Program-made: the position numbers and the translations under genes
From: Agromyces mediolanus
GTDB lineage: Bacteria; Actinomycetota; Actinomycetes; Actinomycetales; Microbacteriaceae
NCBI RefSeq assembly: GCF_023715325.1
Contig: NZ_JAMBNX010000011.1
Span: 62,001 to 126,000 of the forward strand
Direction: 5' to 3'
Length of the DNA: 64,000 bases
Notes under the pieces: model-generated
The model's database searches: none
The model's input: the letters and a program-made list of their open reading frames with translations, nothing else
What the model was told of the DNA's origin: nothing
In this document: piece by piece, positions 7,594 through 16,874 of the stretch
Layout: each line of letters starts with the position of its first letter
How positions within the stretch are numbered: the first letter of the stretch is position 1

Positions 7594-8967
7594 CTAATGG
7601 TGGAACCCGGGGTGCTGGCCCTCGACCGGCATCGGCGATTCGAGGGCGTCGAGGTAGGCGGTCTCGGTCTGGATGGCCTCGAGCAGCTCCTCCGCGAGGT
7701 CCATGCTGAGCCCGTTGCGCACCACGATGCGCTGCACGGTGAGATCCGCGAGGTCGTCGGGCATCGGGTAGGCGGGGACGAGCCATCCCTTCATCCGGAG
7801 CCGGTCCTGCAGGTGGTACAGGTTCCAGTTCTTCGTGTGCCCGGCCTTCAGCCGCCACGCGAAGACGGGGATGTCGCTGCCGTCGTTCCACAGCTCGAAG
7901 GCGCCGATCTTCGCGATGCCCGCCGAGAGGTACTTCGCGACGTCCTGCGAGGCCTGCTGCACCGCGGTGTACCCGTCGATGCCGAGCCGGAGGAACGCGT
8001 AGTACTGCAGCAGCACCTGCGCGCCCGGCCGCGAGAAGTTCAGCGCGAACGTCGGCATCTCGCCGCCGAGGTAGCTCACCTTGAACACGAGGTCGTCGGG
8101 CAGCCACTGCGCCTCGCGCCAGACCACCCAGCCGAGGCCCGGGTAGACGAGCCCGTACTTGTGCCCGGAGGTGCTGATCGAGTGCACCCGCTCGAGGCGG
8201 AAGTCCCACACCGTGTCGGGCTGCAGGAACGGCGCGATCATGGCTCCGGAGGCGCCGTCGACGTGGATCGGGATGTCGAGCCCCGTCTTCGCCTGGATCG
8301 CGTCGAGCGCCTTCGCGATCTCGTCGACGGGCTCGTACATGCCCGTGTACGTCACCCCCATGATCGCGACGACGCCGATGGTGTTCTCATCGACGTACTG
8401 CTCGAGGCCGTGGCCGTCGAGCGTCTTGTGCTCCTCGGAGATCGGCACGAAGCGCGGTTCGACGTCGAAGTAGTTGCAGAACTTCTCCCAGCACACCTGC
8501 ACCGCGCTCGACATCACGAGGTTCGGCGAGCTGGTGTCCTTGCCGGCGGCCCGACGGGCCTGCTGCCAGCGGCGCTTGAACGCGAGGCCGCCGAGCATGC
8601 ACGCCTCGGACGAGCCGATGGTCGAGGTGCCGATCGCGGTGGTCGCGTCGGGCGCGTTCCACAGGTTCGCGAGCATCCGCCAGCAGTTGTCCTCGATCGC
8701 CGCGGTCTGCGGGTACTCGTCCTTGTCGATCATGTTCTTGTCGAACGAGTCCTCGTACAGCTTCTTGGCCTCGTCGTCCATCCACGTCCCGACGAAGGTC
8801 GCGAGGTTCAGGCGGGAGTTGCCGTCGAGCATGATCTCGTCGTGCACGATCTGATAGGCGGTGTCGGGCAAAGATTCCGCCTGTGGAATCCGGTGCCGTG
8901 CGGCGACGATCGCCTCCCCCGGCCTCGAGAAGTTCGGCGTCTCATCGGAGTCGAGTCGATCGGACAT
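7594..8967 (-). CDS. gadB: Glutamate decarboxylase
   Basis: 457 residues from the ATG at 8967. An in-frame start 93 bases further up adds unlike sequence, and a GGGGGG run lies four bases before the chosen ATG. It converts L-glutamate to GABA and CO2 with pyridoxal phosphate. The PLP lysine is K270 in STSGHKYG, and the HVDGAS block (about 235-240) supplies the aspartate that contacts the cofactor ring. The C-terminus ends HPGFHH; in E. coli GadB a C-terminal histidine closes the active site at neutral pH, so the same pH gating is plausible here (inference). It is the first gene of gadB-gadC. Confidence 0.96.
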   Translation of the reverse strand: MSDRLDSDETPNFSRPGEAIVAARHRIPQAESLPDTAYQIVHDEIMLDGNSRLNLATFVGTWMDDEAKKLYEDSFDKNMIDKDEYPQTAAIEDNCWRMLANLWNAPDATTAIGTSTIGSSEACMLGGLAFKRRWQQARRAAGKDTSSPNLVMSSAVQVCWEKFCNYFDVEPRFVPISEEHKTLDGHGLEQYVDENTIGVVAIMGVTYTGMYEPVDEIAKALDAIQAKTGLDIPIHVDGASGAMIAPFLQPDTVWDFRLERVHSISTSGHKYGLVYPGLGWVVWREAQWLPDDLVFKVSYLGGEMPTFALNFSRPGAQVLLQYYAFLRLGIDGYTAVQQASQDVAKYLSAGIAKIGAFELWNDGSDIPVFAWRLKAGHTKNWNLYHLQDRLRMKGWLVPAYPMPDDLADLTVQRIVVRNGLSMDLAEELLEAIQTETAYLDALESPMPVEGQHPGFHH

Positions 8968-9116
8968 GTGGCCCCCCAGCATCGAGATACTCCGGCACCG
9001 GAGCTCGGTGCCGGCGCGGATGCCGCGGGCGGCGACGGATGGGTCCCCCCGAACCTGCATCCGAGTCGGATGCTACGGAAGATCGCCGACGGCGTCCAGG
9101 CCCCGCCCGAAGACGA

Positions 9117-9151
9117 CGGATGCCGCGGGCCGGTCGGGCCCGCGGCATCCG
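9117..9151 (-). terminator. Terminator of the glycine-betaine ABC operon
   Basis: A 14-bp perfect stem, CGGATGCCGCGGGC (9117-9130) with its complement at 9138-9151 and a 7-nt loop, starts 34 bases beyond the proX stop. The arms contain the recurrent GGATGCC/GGCATCC motif. Confidence 0.8.
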
Positions 9152-9184
9152 CGTCGGCGACGCACCTCGGGTGCGTGCGTGGTG

Positions 9185-10075
9185 CTACTTCGTCAGACCG
9201 TCGACCCACTCCTGGTTGTCAGCGATCCAGTCGGCGACGACCTGGTCGTAGTCGTCGCCCGTGTGCTCGTTGAACATGGCGTTCTCGAGCGAGTAGAGCA
9301 GCTCGCTGTCCATCTGGAAGTTCGACAGCCACTCCGCGACCTCGGGGTGGTCGTCGGCGAAGCTGCCGCTGCCGAAGGCGTGGATGCCCTCGGCGGTGCC
9401 GAGGGTGCCCTCGGGGTCCTTCAGGTCCTTCAGCGGGAAGGCGTCGTAGGCCCAGTGCGGGCGCCAGAGCGTGACGACGATGTTCTCGCCGGCATCGGTC
9501 GCCGCGGTCAGCTCGGAGAGCATGGCGGGCGTCGAGGACGTGACGAACTCCATGCCGTCGAGGCCGTACGTCGGGATCGTCTCGTTCTGCACGGCCTCGG
9601 TGAGGCCCGCGCCCGGCTCGATGCCGACGATGCGGTTGTCGAACTCGTCGGCGTGCTTCGCGAGGTCGGCGAGCGAGTCGATCGGGGCGTCCTCGTTGAC
9701 CGCGACCGTCAGCGAGGCCTGCTCGTTCCAGGCGCCCAGGTCGGTGAGGTCGGCGCCGAACTGCTCGAGGTAGCTCGCGTGCGTCTGCGGCAGCCAGACG
9801 TCGAGGGTGAGGTCGTAGTCGCCGGTGGAGAGACCGGAGAAGACCGGGGCGACGTCGGCGTACTCGAGGGTGACGTCGTAACCCTGCTCGGTGAGGATCG
9901 CCTTCCAGAGCTCGGAGGCGGCGATGCCCTCGTCCCAGCCGTTGAACACGGCGATCGTGAGCTGCTTGTCGGAGGCGGCGTCGCCGCTGCCCCCGCCGTC
10001 GCCCGCGCAGCCGGCGAGGGCGATCGTCGCGGCCGCACCGAGGGCGAGCGCCGTGGTGAGGTGTCGCTTCTTCAT
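9185..10075 (-). CDS. proX: Glycine betaine/proline-type ABC transporter substrate-binding lipoprotein
   Basis: 296 residues from the ATG at 10075 (MKKRHLTTALALG). The signal peptide ends in the lipobox LAGC, so the mature protein is lipid-anchored outside the cell. The body (LTIAVFNGWDEGIAASELWKA, DLTLDVWLPQTH, VTLWRPHWAYDAF) is of the OpuAC/ProX family. Its conserved tryptophans (W in NGWDE, VWLP, WRPHW) form the aromatic box that holds a quaternary ammonium group. It is third in proV-proW-proX on the minus strand, 119 bp after proW. Glycine betaine or a similar osmolyte is the probable ligand; the exact substrate is not provable here. Confidence 0.93.
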   Translation of the reverse strand: MKKRHLTTALALGAAATIALAGCAGDGGGSGDAASDKQLTIAVFNGWDEGIAASELWKAILTEQGYDVTLEYADVAPVFSGLSTGDYDLTLDVWLPQTHASYLEQFGADLTDLGAWNEQASLTVAVNEDAPIDSLADLAKHADEFDNRIVGIEPGAGLTEAVQNETIPTYGLDGMEFVTSSTPAMLSELTAATDAGENIVVTLWRPHWAYDAFPLKDLKDPEGTLGTAEGIHAFGSGSFADDHPEVAEWLSNFQMDSELLYSLENAMFNEHTGDDYDQVVADWIADNQEWVDGLTK

Positions 10076-10194
10076 GATGGTTCCTTTCCTCCCGCGTGCT
10101 GTGTCGCGGGTGTTGGGGATGTTCCGCGCGGGGGCACCGCGCGGGATCGACGGGCGACGGCGCTGAACGCCGGCGTCCGCGAGTCTCTGCGCCG

Positions 10195-11127
10195 TCAGGC
10201 GGTCGCGGCGGGCACCCGCGGCGCCTCGGCCTCCGGGGCGGGGGGCGTGCCGGCATCCTGCGGCTCCGCCGCCTTCGCCGTGCTCTTGCCCGTCTTGCCG
10301 CGGAACCCGCCGCCGAAGGCACCGGTGATGCGGTCGAGGATGACGGCCAGGATCACGACCGAGAGTCCGGCCTCGAAGCCGAGGCCGACGTCGAGCCGGG
10401 TGAGGCTCGCGACGACCTGCCCGCCGAGGCTGCCCGCGCCGACCATGCCGGCGATGACGACCATCGACAGCGAGAGCATGATGACCTGGTTCACGCCCGC
10501 CATGATCGACGGCATCGCGAGCGGCAGCTGGATCTGGCGCAGGATGCGGCCCGGCGACGAGCCGAACGCCTGCCCGGCCTCGACCACCTCGCGGTCCACG
10601 CCGCGGATGCCGAGCTCCGTGAGCCGCACACCGGGCGCCATCGCGAACACGATCGTCGCTACGATGCCGGGCACGACGCCGACGCGGAACAGCACGAGCG
10701 CGGGGATCAGGTAGACCATCGCGGGCATCGTCTGCATGAAATCGAGGATGGGCCGGATGATGCGGGACGCGACGTCGTTCCGTGCCGCGAGGATGCCGAG
10801 CGGCACCGCGACCGCGATCGCGATGGCGCTCGCGACGAGCACGAGGGCGAGGGAGTCCATGGCGTTGTCCCACTGGTCGACGCCCAGGATGACGAGGAGG
10901 CCCACGGCGGTGCCGACGCCGAGCTTCCAGCCGCGCGCCCACCACGCGAGCGCCGCGACCACCAGGATCACGGCCCAGAACGGCGGCGCCGAGAAGAGCC
11001 AGTCGACCGCGTCGTACGCCGCGAGGAAGATGGTGCGGAGCGTCGCGAAGAAGCCTCCGGCGACGTCGGTGATGGTGCGGAAGGCCGCCTCGATCCACTC
11101 GCCGAGGGGCAGTCGGAAGCCGTTCAT
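10195..11127 (-). CDS. proW: Glycine betaine ABC transporter permease
   Basis: 310 residues, with about six or seven membrane helices and a binding-protein-dependent transport permease domain. The cytoplasmic EAA-like loop is in EVVEAGQAFGSSPGRILRQIQLPLAMPSIMAGVNQ, the standard contact with the ATPase. N-terminal part GEWIEAAFRTITDVAGGFF resembles ProW/OpuAB. The C-terminal ~40 residues are hydrophilic and Ala/Pro-rich. The start overlaps the proV stop by 4 bp (ATGA), so translation is coupled. Confidence 0.93.
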   Translation of the reverse strand: MNGFRLPLGEWIEAAFRTITDVAGGFFATLRTIFLAAYDAVDWLFSAPPFWAVILVVAALAWWARGWKLGVGTAVGLLVILGVDQWDNAMDSLALVLVASAIAIAVAVPLGILAARNDVASRIIRPILDFMQTMPAMVYLIPALVLFRVGVVPGIVATIVFAMAPGVRLTELGIRGVDREVVEAGQAFGSSPGRILRQIQLPLAMPSIMAGVNQVIMLSLSMVVIAGMVGAGSLGGQVVASLTRLDVGLGFEAGLSVVILAVILDRITGAFGGGFRGKTGKSTAKAAEPQDAGTPPAPEAEAPRVPAATA

Positions 11128-12590
11128 CGCGCACCCCCCTCGGTCGCGGCGGCGACCGGCCGGGCGGGCTCCGGCGCGGCATCCGCCGCCGGCGCCTCGC
11201 CTACCAGGGCCTCGGCGTCCTCGTGCGCGGCGCCCGCGGTCTCGCGGAGGGTCGCGGTCACCACGTCGACCGGCACGGTCGCCGGGGGCTCGACGATCTC
11301 GAGCTCACCGGTCACGGCCGGGATGTTGCCGAGCGCGGCGAGCAGGGTGACGCGCGGGACGGCGCCGAGCAGCCGGCCGGCGTCGTCGACCACGGCGAGC
11401 GGCAGCGGGCTCTCCACCGAGGTCTCGAGGAGTTCGCTGAGGTGCTCGTCGGGGCGCACGATCGGATGGTCGTCTCGGATCGCGCTCTCGAGGGAGCGGT
11501 CGCCGCGCTGCACGAGGCGCAGCGCGTCGCGGTCGCGGATGACGCCTCGCAGGCGCCTGCCGCCGGTGACCACGAAGGCCATCGAGGTCTGCAGGTCGCG
11601 CATGGTGCGGAGCGCGCCGCGCGGGCCTGCGGAGGCCGAGACGACGGCACGAGGCGGTTCCATGACGTTCGCGGCGGTGAGCACGCGGGCCCGGTCGACG
11701 TCCTGCACGAACTGGGCGACGTAGTCGTCGGCCGGATCGGTGAGGATCTCCTCCGCTGTGCCGAGCTGCACGATGCGCCCGTCGCGCATGACGGCGATCC
11801 GGTCGCCGAGGAACATCGCCTCGTTGAGATCGTGCGTGATGAAGACGATCGTCTTGCCGAGCTCCTGCTGCAGCTCGATCAGCTGCTCCTGCATCTCGCG
11901 GCGGATGAGCGGGTCGAGCGCGCTGAACGCCTCGTCCATCAGCAGGATGTCGGTGTCCGCGGCGAGCGCGCGGGCGAGCCCGACTCGCTGCTGCATCCCG
12001 CCCGAGAGCTCGGACGGGAGCTTGTCTCCCCAATCGCGGAGGCCGACGCGATCGAGGATCCGGTCGGCGCGGTCCCGGCGTTCGGCCGGCGCGACGCCCT
12101 GGATCTCGAGACCGTAGGCGGCGTTGTCGCGCACGGTGCGGTGCGGCAGCAGGGCGAAGTGCTGGAACACCATCGAGACGTGGCGGCGGCGTACCTCGCG
12201 GAGGCGCTTCGGCGCGATGCCGGTGATCCGCTCCCCCATCACCGAGACGGTGCCGGCGGTCGCGGGCACGAGCCCGTTCAGCATCCGGATGAGCGTCGAC
12301 TTGCCGGAGCCGGAGAGGCCCATGACGACGAAGATCTCGCCCTGCGCGACCTGGAAGTCCGCGTCGATGACGGCGGCGGTGCCGAGCCCGGCGAGCTCGT
12401 CGCGGCTTGCGCCGCGGCGCAAGCGCTCGAGGGCCTCGCCGGGGCGGCGGCCGAAGAACTTGGTGAGGCCGGCGACCTCGATGGCCGGCGTCTCGGCGGT
12501 GACGGGACGAAGGGCGAGCGGGTCGGCGTGGGGCGCGGGGTGCTGGGCGGGTGGGGTCGGGTTCTCGGGCTGCTGCGAGCGCACGGGCAT
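11124..12590 (-). CDS. proV: Glycine betaine ABC transporter ATP-binding protein with CBS domains
   Basis: 488 residues. The ATPase domain has Walker A GLSGSGKST (91-99), the Q-loop in VFQHFALLPH, signature LSGGMQ (195-200) and Walker B LLMDE (216-220). An insert between about 50 and 75 is characteristic of the ProV/OpuAA group. Residues ~300-425 hold a CBS pair, which in OpuA senses ionic strength. A Pro/Ala/Glu-rich tail of about 60 residues follows. It is first in proV-proW-proX. The start was taken at the ATG at 12590; the proline-rich first 35 residues are probably not structured, so a later start is possible. Confidence 0.93.
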   Translation of the reverse strand: MPVRSQQPENPTPPAQHPAPHADPLALRPVTAETPAIEVAGLTKFFGRRPGEALERLRRGASRDELAGLGTAAVIDADFQVAQGEIFVVMGLSGSGKSTLIRMLNGLVPATAGTVSVMGERITGIAPKRLREVRRRHVSMVFQHFALLPHRTVRDNAAYGLEIQGVAPAERRDRADRILDRVGLRDWGDKLPSELSGGMQQRVGLARALAADTDILLMDEAFSALDPLIRREMQEQLIELQQELGKTIVFITHDLNEAMFLGDRIAVMRDGRIVQLGTAEEILTDPADDYVAQFVQDVDRARVLTAANVMEPPRAVVSASAGPRGALRTMRDLQTSMAFVVTGGRRLRGVIRDRDALRLVQRGDRSLESAIRDDHPIVRPDEHLSELLETSVESPLPLAVVDDAGRLLGAVPRVTLLAALGNIPAVTGELEIVEPPATVPVDVVTATLRETAGAAHEDAEALVGEAPAADAAPEPARPVAAATEGGAR

Positions 12591-12870
12591 AGACAGGGTG
12601 CTCCTGGCGCGCCGGCGGAGGGTGCTGTGTGCTGACGCGCACGAGTCACGGCCGGGTCAGGGCGATCCGGGATCCGGGAGCGGAGCGCGATACGCGGTCC
12701 AGCGATCCGGGGATCCAGCGCGACCGGCCATCGGGACCGGGCACCACGCCCCCACCATACGTCCCCTGGCACGCGGTGCCGCAGGGCCGCGGACTGGGTT
12801 CAAGCGGTCACGAGGACCTCGTCCACGCTATCCATCTTCCGGAGGATAACTCAAACCGAATGGTTGGAAA
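12591..12870. other. Intergenic region between proV and zur, with GATCC-rich near-repeats
   Basis: 280 bp upstream of proV. Two similar blocks, GCGATCCGGGATCCGG near 12662 and GCGATCCGGGGATCCAG near 12704, each hold a GGATCC palindrome. An A+T-rich stretch (12825-12880) contains, on the minus strand, TTGAGT and GATAGC 16 bases apart, which might be the proV promoter. The match is weak. Confidence 0.4.
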
Positions 12871-13299
12871 TTACTGCTGACCAGGGATTCTCGGCTTCGC
12901 CTCGTCGGCGGCGGCGAGCTTGGTGCAGTTGGCGCAGAGGCCGAACACGTCGACGACATGGGCGGCCTGCGTGAAGCCGTGCTCCGCGGCGACCCCCTTC
13001 GCCCACGCCTCGACCTCGTCGGCCGCGATCTCCACCGTGAGCCCGCAGTTGCGGCAGATCAGGTGGTGGTGGTGCCCCGTCGTCGAGCACGCCCGATACA
13101 GCGCCTCGCCCTCGGGGGATTGCAGCGAATCGGCCTCCCCGCTCGAGGCGAGGTCGCCCAGCGCGCGGTACACCGTGGCCAGCCCGATCGGCGAACCGTT
13201 CGCGTGGAGCGCCGAGTGCAGGGCCTGCGCACTGATGAAGCCCTCGGTGTCGTCGAGGGCCTCGCGAACGGCCTCGCGCTGCCAGGTGTTGCGTTTCAT
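12871..13299 (-). CDS. zur: Zinc uptake regulator (Fur family)
   Basis: 142 residues from the ATG at 13299, which overlaps the stop of the upstream permease gene (ATGA). The N-terminal winged helix (AQALHSALHANGSPIGLATVYRAL, about 25-47) has the HANGSPIGLATVYRAL pattern of Fur proteins. The metal-sensing half carries HHHH (76-79), CRNC (82-85) and CANC (122-125), the structural zinc cysteines. Zur represses zinc-uptake genes when Zn is bound. Its place at the end of znuACB(B)-zur, behind a Zur-type box at 16887-16903, makes Zur much more likely than Fur and implies autoregulation. Confidence 0.93.
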   Translation of the reverse strand: MKRNTWQREAVREALDDTEGFISAQALHSALHANGSPIGLATVYRALGDLASSGEADSLQSPEGEALYRACSTTGHHHHLICRNCGLTVEIAADEVEAWAKGVAAEHGFTQAAHVVDVFGLCANCTKLAAADEAKPRIPGQQ

Positions 13300-14135
13300 G
13301 CGATGCGTGCGTCCTCTGCCGTCTCGACCGGGATCTGCTCCCTCCACGGTAGCCGCCGAAGCTTGGAAACGCCCAAGGCGACCGCGAAGAACGCCGTGGC
13401 GGCGAGCGCGATCGACGGGCCGGCCGCGATGGCGAACACGCGCGAGACCAGGACGCCGACGATGCCGGATGCCGCGCCGATCACGGGCGCGACGAAGAGC
13501 ACGCCCCGATAGCTCGACACCACGAGCCGCGCGGCGGCGGCCGGCGCGGCGATGAGCGCGATCGCGAGGATCGCCCCGACCGCCGGCAACGAGGAGACGA
13601 CCGACGCCGCGATGAGCGCGAGCACGAGGAGCTCGACCGGCCACTCGCGGAAGCCCGCCGCCCGGAAGCCAGAAGGATCGAAGGTCGAGAAGAAGATGCG
13701 GGTGCCGAATGCCGCGACCAGCACGACCGCGGCGACGGCGACGCCCGCGGCGAGCAGGATGTCGCCGTCGGTGACGGTGAGGATCGAGCCGACCAGGAAC
13801 GACTCCGCGCGCACGGGCAGGCCGGGCAGGCTCGCCTGCAGCAGCGCCCCCGCCGCGAACCCGGCGGTGAGCACCACGCCCGCGGCGACCTGCGCGCCCT
13901 GCCGACGCACGCGGGCGATGCCGGCCATGATCGCCACGATCGCGACCGAGGCGACCGCCGCGCCGAGGGGGATGCTGACACCGAGCGCGGCGGCCGCGAC
14001 CGCTCCGGGGTAGGTGGCGTGGGTCAGCGCCTGCGCGAAGAAGGTGCGCCGACGCAGCACCACCAGAGCACCGACGAAGCCCGCACCGGCGCCGATGACG
14101 ACGGCCGCGAGCAGCGCGCGCTCGAAGTAGCCCAT
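13296..14135 (-). CDS. znuB: Zinc ABC transporter permease (second)
   Basis: 279 residues from the ATG at 14135. A member of the ABC-3 metal permease family (ZnuB/MntB/SitD), with 7-9 hydrophobic helices and the conserved RRRTFFAQALTHATYPG loop near residue 30. Its start overlaps the stop of the first permease gene by one base (TGATG) and its end overlaps zur by 4 bp. Having two different ABC-3 permeases in one operon suggests a heterodimeric channel, as in SitCD/MntCD systems. Which of the two is called znuB is arbitrary. Confidence 0.92.
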   Translation of the reverse strand: MGYFERALLAAVVIGAGAGFVGALVVLRRRTFFAQALTHATYPGAVAAAALGVSIPLGAAVASVAIVAIMAGIARVRRQGAQVAAGVVLTAGFAAGALLQASLPGLPVRAESFLVGSILTVTDGDILLAAGVAVAAVVLVAAFGTRIFFSTFDPSGFRAAGFREWPVELLVLALIAASVVSSLPAVGAILAIALIAAPAAAARLVVSSYRGVLFVAPVIGAASGIVGVLVSRVFAIAAGPSIALAATAFFAVALGVSKLRRLPWREQIPVETAEDARIA

Positions 14136-15016
14136 CAGGCCTCCCCCGCCCTCGCCGCGCGCGGGCGGCCGATCAGGCCGAGCAGCAGGGCCGTGGCGAG
14201 CACGAGGGCGTAGCCCGCGACGAACACCGCGACGATCGTCGCCCCGGCGGGCAGGTCGACACCCGCGCCGATCGAGATCGCGTAGTTCGACGCCAGGCCG
14301 AGCCACGCGGCGATCGCCGCGAACGCCGCGGCGATCGGGAACAGCCACCAGAGGTGCACCGTCACGAGCCGTGCCACCGCCCCGGGGACGATGAGCAGTG
14401 CCAGCACGAGGAGCGAGCCGATCGTCGCCGAGGCGGCGACCACGACGAGCGCGACCGCGGCGTTCAGCACGAGATCGAGCACGAGGGCCGAGTCGCCCAC
14501 CGCGCGACTCCCCGCCGGGTCGAACGCGCGCAGCAGCTGCTGCTTCATCGTGATGCCGATCGCGAGCAGGGCGAGCAGCGAGACCCCGACGAGCGGCACG
14601 AGCTGCTCGGGTGGCACCGTCAGCACCCGCCCGAAGAGCAGCGCTTCGAGCTCGCCCGCGTAGTCGTCGCTGCGGGAGACCACGATCACGCCGACGCTGA
14701 AGGTCGCGGTGAGCACGATCGCGATCGCGGCGTCGGAGGTGATGCCGGCCCGGTCGAGCCAGGTGAGCACGAGTGCGGCGGCGAGCGCCGCCACCGCCGC
14801 ACCGGGGATCAGCCCGGCGGTGCCGCCGAGGGCGAGCCCGATCGCGAGCCCGGGGAACACCGCGTGCGTCAGCCCGTCGGTGATGAATTCGAGGCCGCGG
14901 AGGTTCACGAGCACCCCGATCACGCCCGCGACGACGGCGAGCACGAGCATGACGAAGAGCGCACGACCCATGAACGGCATGGCGAACGCGCCGAAGAGGG
15001 CGTCGCCGAGGCTCAT
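14135..15016 (-). CDS. Zinc ABC transporter permease (first)
   Basis: 293 residues, ABC-3 family, with about eight hydrophobic segments. It contains the loop [23 protein letters not shown] typical of SitC/MntC-type permeases and [18 protein letters not shown] near the C-terminal half. It lies 40 bp after znuC and overlaps the next permease gene by one base. The two permeases differ clearly in sequence, so this is not a recent duplication. Confidence 0.92.
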   Translation of the reverse strand: MSLGDALFGAFAMPFMGRALFVMLVLAVVAGVIGVLVNLRGLEFITDGLTHAVFPGLAIGLALGGTAGLIPGAAVAALAAALVLTWLDRAGITSDAAIAIVLTATFSVGVIVVSRSDDYAGELEALLFGRVLTVPPEQLVPLVGVSLLALLAIGITMKQQLLRAFDPAGSRAVGDSALVLDLVLNAAVALVVVAASATIGSLLVLALLIVPGAVARLVTVHLWWLFPIAAAFAAIAAWLGLASNYAISIGAGVDLPAGATIVAVFVAGYALVLATALLLGLIGRPRAARAGEA

Positions 15017-15056
15017 GGGCGGAACTCCCCCGCTGGGATATATGCACGCGACGGCA

Positions 15057-15827
15057 TCAATGCCCCTCGTGCCCGGGCACGACGAGGGTGTGCTCGTCGA
15101 CTTCCACCTCGACCCCCTCGAAGCACTCCTGCACGTTGTCGAGCGTGAGCACTTCGTCGACCGGCCCGAAGGCGAGCTGCTCGCGATTGACGAACAGCAC
15201 CGCGTCGCAGACCTGCCGTGCGAGCTCGAGGTCGTGCGTGGAGACGAGCACCGAGACCCGCTCGCGCTTCAGCCGCCGCAGCGTGTCGATCAGCGCCTCG
15301 CGGTTCGGCTGGTCGAGCCCGTTGAACGGCTCGTCGAGCAACAGGAGCACCGGCTCGGAGGCGAGCGCCCTGGCCAGCAGTCCACGCTGCCGCTGACCTC
15401 CCGAGAGCCCGCCGTAGCGCCGTTTGGCCAGCGGCGCGAGCCCGACCGCATCGAGCGCTCGGCGCACCGCCGCCCGATCGGCACGGCCGGGCCAGCGGAA
15501 CAGGCCGAGCTTGCGGTAGCGGCCCTGCATGACGACCTGCTCGAGCGTGATCGGGAACTCCGGATCGAGTTCGGCCGTCTGCGGCAGGAAGCCGATCATG
15601 CCGTTCGCGGCATGATCGCTGCCGGCGATCAGCACCCGCCCCGCCGTCTTCGGCACCAGACCGAGCAGTCCCTTGAGCAGGGTCGACTTGCCGGCACCGT
15701 TCGGGCCGACGAGCGCGACCGCCTCGCCCGGGGCGATCGCGAAGTCGAGCCCCGAGACGCCGGAGCCCCCGGGGTGGGTGAACGCGGCCCCACGCAGCTC
15801 CAGGACGGGATCGGTCATGCTCGTCAT
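15057..15827 (-). CDS. znuC: Zinc ABC transporter ATP-binding protein
   Basis: 256 residues from the ATG at 15827, chosen because it overlaps the znuA stop (ATGA). Walker [10 protein letters not shown] (41-49), the Q-loop in [11 protein letters not shown], signature LSGGQRQR and Walker B LLLLDEPF are all present. The C-terminal [23 protein letters not shown] is acidic and histidine-containing. It drives the two permeases. Confidence 0.94.
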   Translation of the reverse strand: MTSMTDPVLELRGAAFTHPGGSGVSGLDFAIAPGEAVALVGPNGAGKSTLLKGLLGLVPKTAGRVLIAGSDHAANGMIGFLPQTAELDPEFPITLEQVVMQGRYRKLGLFRWPGRADRAAVRRALDAVGLAPLAKRRYGGLSGGQRQRGLLARALASEPVLLLLDEPFNGLDQPNREALIDTLRRLKRERVSVLVSTHDLELARQVCDAVLFVNREQLAFGPVDEVLTLDNVQECFEGVEVEVDEHTLVVPGHEGH

Positions 15828-16867
15828 TTTTGCAGCACGGCGGGGAGCTCGGAAGGCACGACGCCCCACGACTCCAGGATCAGCCGGACGTTGTGCTCCT
15901 GGCTGCCGAGGTAGGTGGCGCCGTCCGTGCCCTCGGCGCCGAGCGCGTCGCCGTAGAGCGCGTCCTCGCCCGAGTAGACGGCGACGCCGGCCTCCTCGGC
16001 GATCGTCTCGGCGGCCTTCGGCGAGATGGAGCCCTCCGAGAAGACGGCCTTCACGCCGGTCTCCCGGATCTTGCGCACGAGTTCGTCGATCTCGGCGGCC
16101 GAGGGCTCGGCGTTGTCGTCGAAGCTCGGGATGACGCTACCGACGAAGGTGAGGTCGTAGGCCTCGATGAAGTAGGTGAACGCGTCGTGGTTGGTGACGA
16201 GCAACCGGTCGGCGACGGGCACCTGCGAGACGTTCTGCTCGATCCACGCGTCGAGCGCGTCGAGCTTCGCGATGTAGGCCGACTCGTTCGCGTCGATCGT
16301 GGCGGCGTCGACGCCGGGCACCTCGGCGAGACCGCCGGCGATGTTCGCGACCATTTGCTCGGCGAGTTGGGGATCGGTCCAGATGTGCGGGTTGCCGCCG
16401 CTGTGATCGTGGCCGTCGGCCCCCTCGTCGGCGTGCTCGTCGGCCGGTTCGTCGGCGTGGTCGGCGGTGCCGGAGAGCTCGATGCCCGTGCTCGCGTCGA
16501 TGAGCGTGCCGTCGAAGCCGGACGCCGCGACCGCGTCGTCGACCCAGCTCTCGAGTCCGGCACCGTTGACGACGAGGGCATCGGCGTCCGCGATCGCGGC
16601 GAGCTGCGCCGCGGAGGGGTCGAAGCCGTGCGCGCTCTGCCCCGGACCGAGCAGCTGCGTGACCTTCGCCTCGTCGCCCACGAGCTCGCGGGTGAAGTCA
16701 CCGACCTGGGTGGTCGTCGCGACGATCGAGACGTCGCCGCCGTCGGCGGCCGCTCCCCCGGCCGCTCCCCCGGCTGTGCACCCGGCGAGCACGAGCGCCC
16801 CGGTGGCACCGATCGCGAGTGAGGCGACGGCGATGGCTGGGCGGCGGGAGCTGCGACGTGCGGTCAT
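15824..16867 (-). CDS. znuA: Zinc ABC transporter substrate-binding lipoprotein
   Basis: 347 residues from the ATG at 16867 (MTARRSSRRP). An upstream in-frame ATG/GTG would run through the Zur operator and is rejected. The lipobox is LAGC with C30. Cluster A-1 metal-binding fold: H80 in SAHGFDP, H161 in NPHIW, NHDAFTYF, and the late FSEGSISPKAAE block. Between about 135 and 158 there is an acidic, His-rich loop (HADEPADEHADEGADGHDH), the mark of zinc-specific rather than manganese binding proteins. It captures Zn2+ outside the membrane for the permeases encoded downstream. Confidence 0.95.
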   Translation of the reverse strand: MTARRSSRRPAIAVASLAIGATGALVLAGCTAGGAAGGAAADGGDVSIVATTTQVGDFTRELVGDEAKVTQLLGPGQSAHGFDPSAAQLAAIADADALVVNGAGLESWVDDAVAASGFDGTLIDASTGIELSGTADHADEPADEHADEGADGHDHSGGNPHIWTDPQLAEQMVANIAGGLAEVPGVDAATIDANESAYIAKLDALDAWIEQNVSQVPVADRLLVTNHDAFTYFIEAYDLTFVGSVIPSFDDNAEPSAAEIDELVRKIRETGVKAVFSEGSISPKAAETIAEEAGVAVYSGEDALYGDALGAEGTDGATYLGSQEHNVRLILESWGVVPSELPAVLQK

Positions 16868-16874
16868 GGCCTCG

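Noticed and set aside
5914..9273. Very long plus-strand open frame (1119 codons) opposite gadC and gadB
   Set aside because: It is antisense to two clear genes, and the composition is Arg/His/Glu/Asp/Val-rich as expected for a shadow of GC-biased codons. No start signal or domain.
12871..13644. Longer zur reading of 257 codons
   Set aside because: The extra N-terminus is an out-of-frame shadow of the permease gene; the ATG at 13299 overlaps the permease stop and starts the Fur-type domain.
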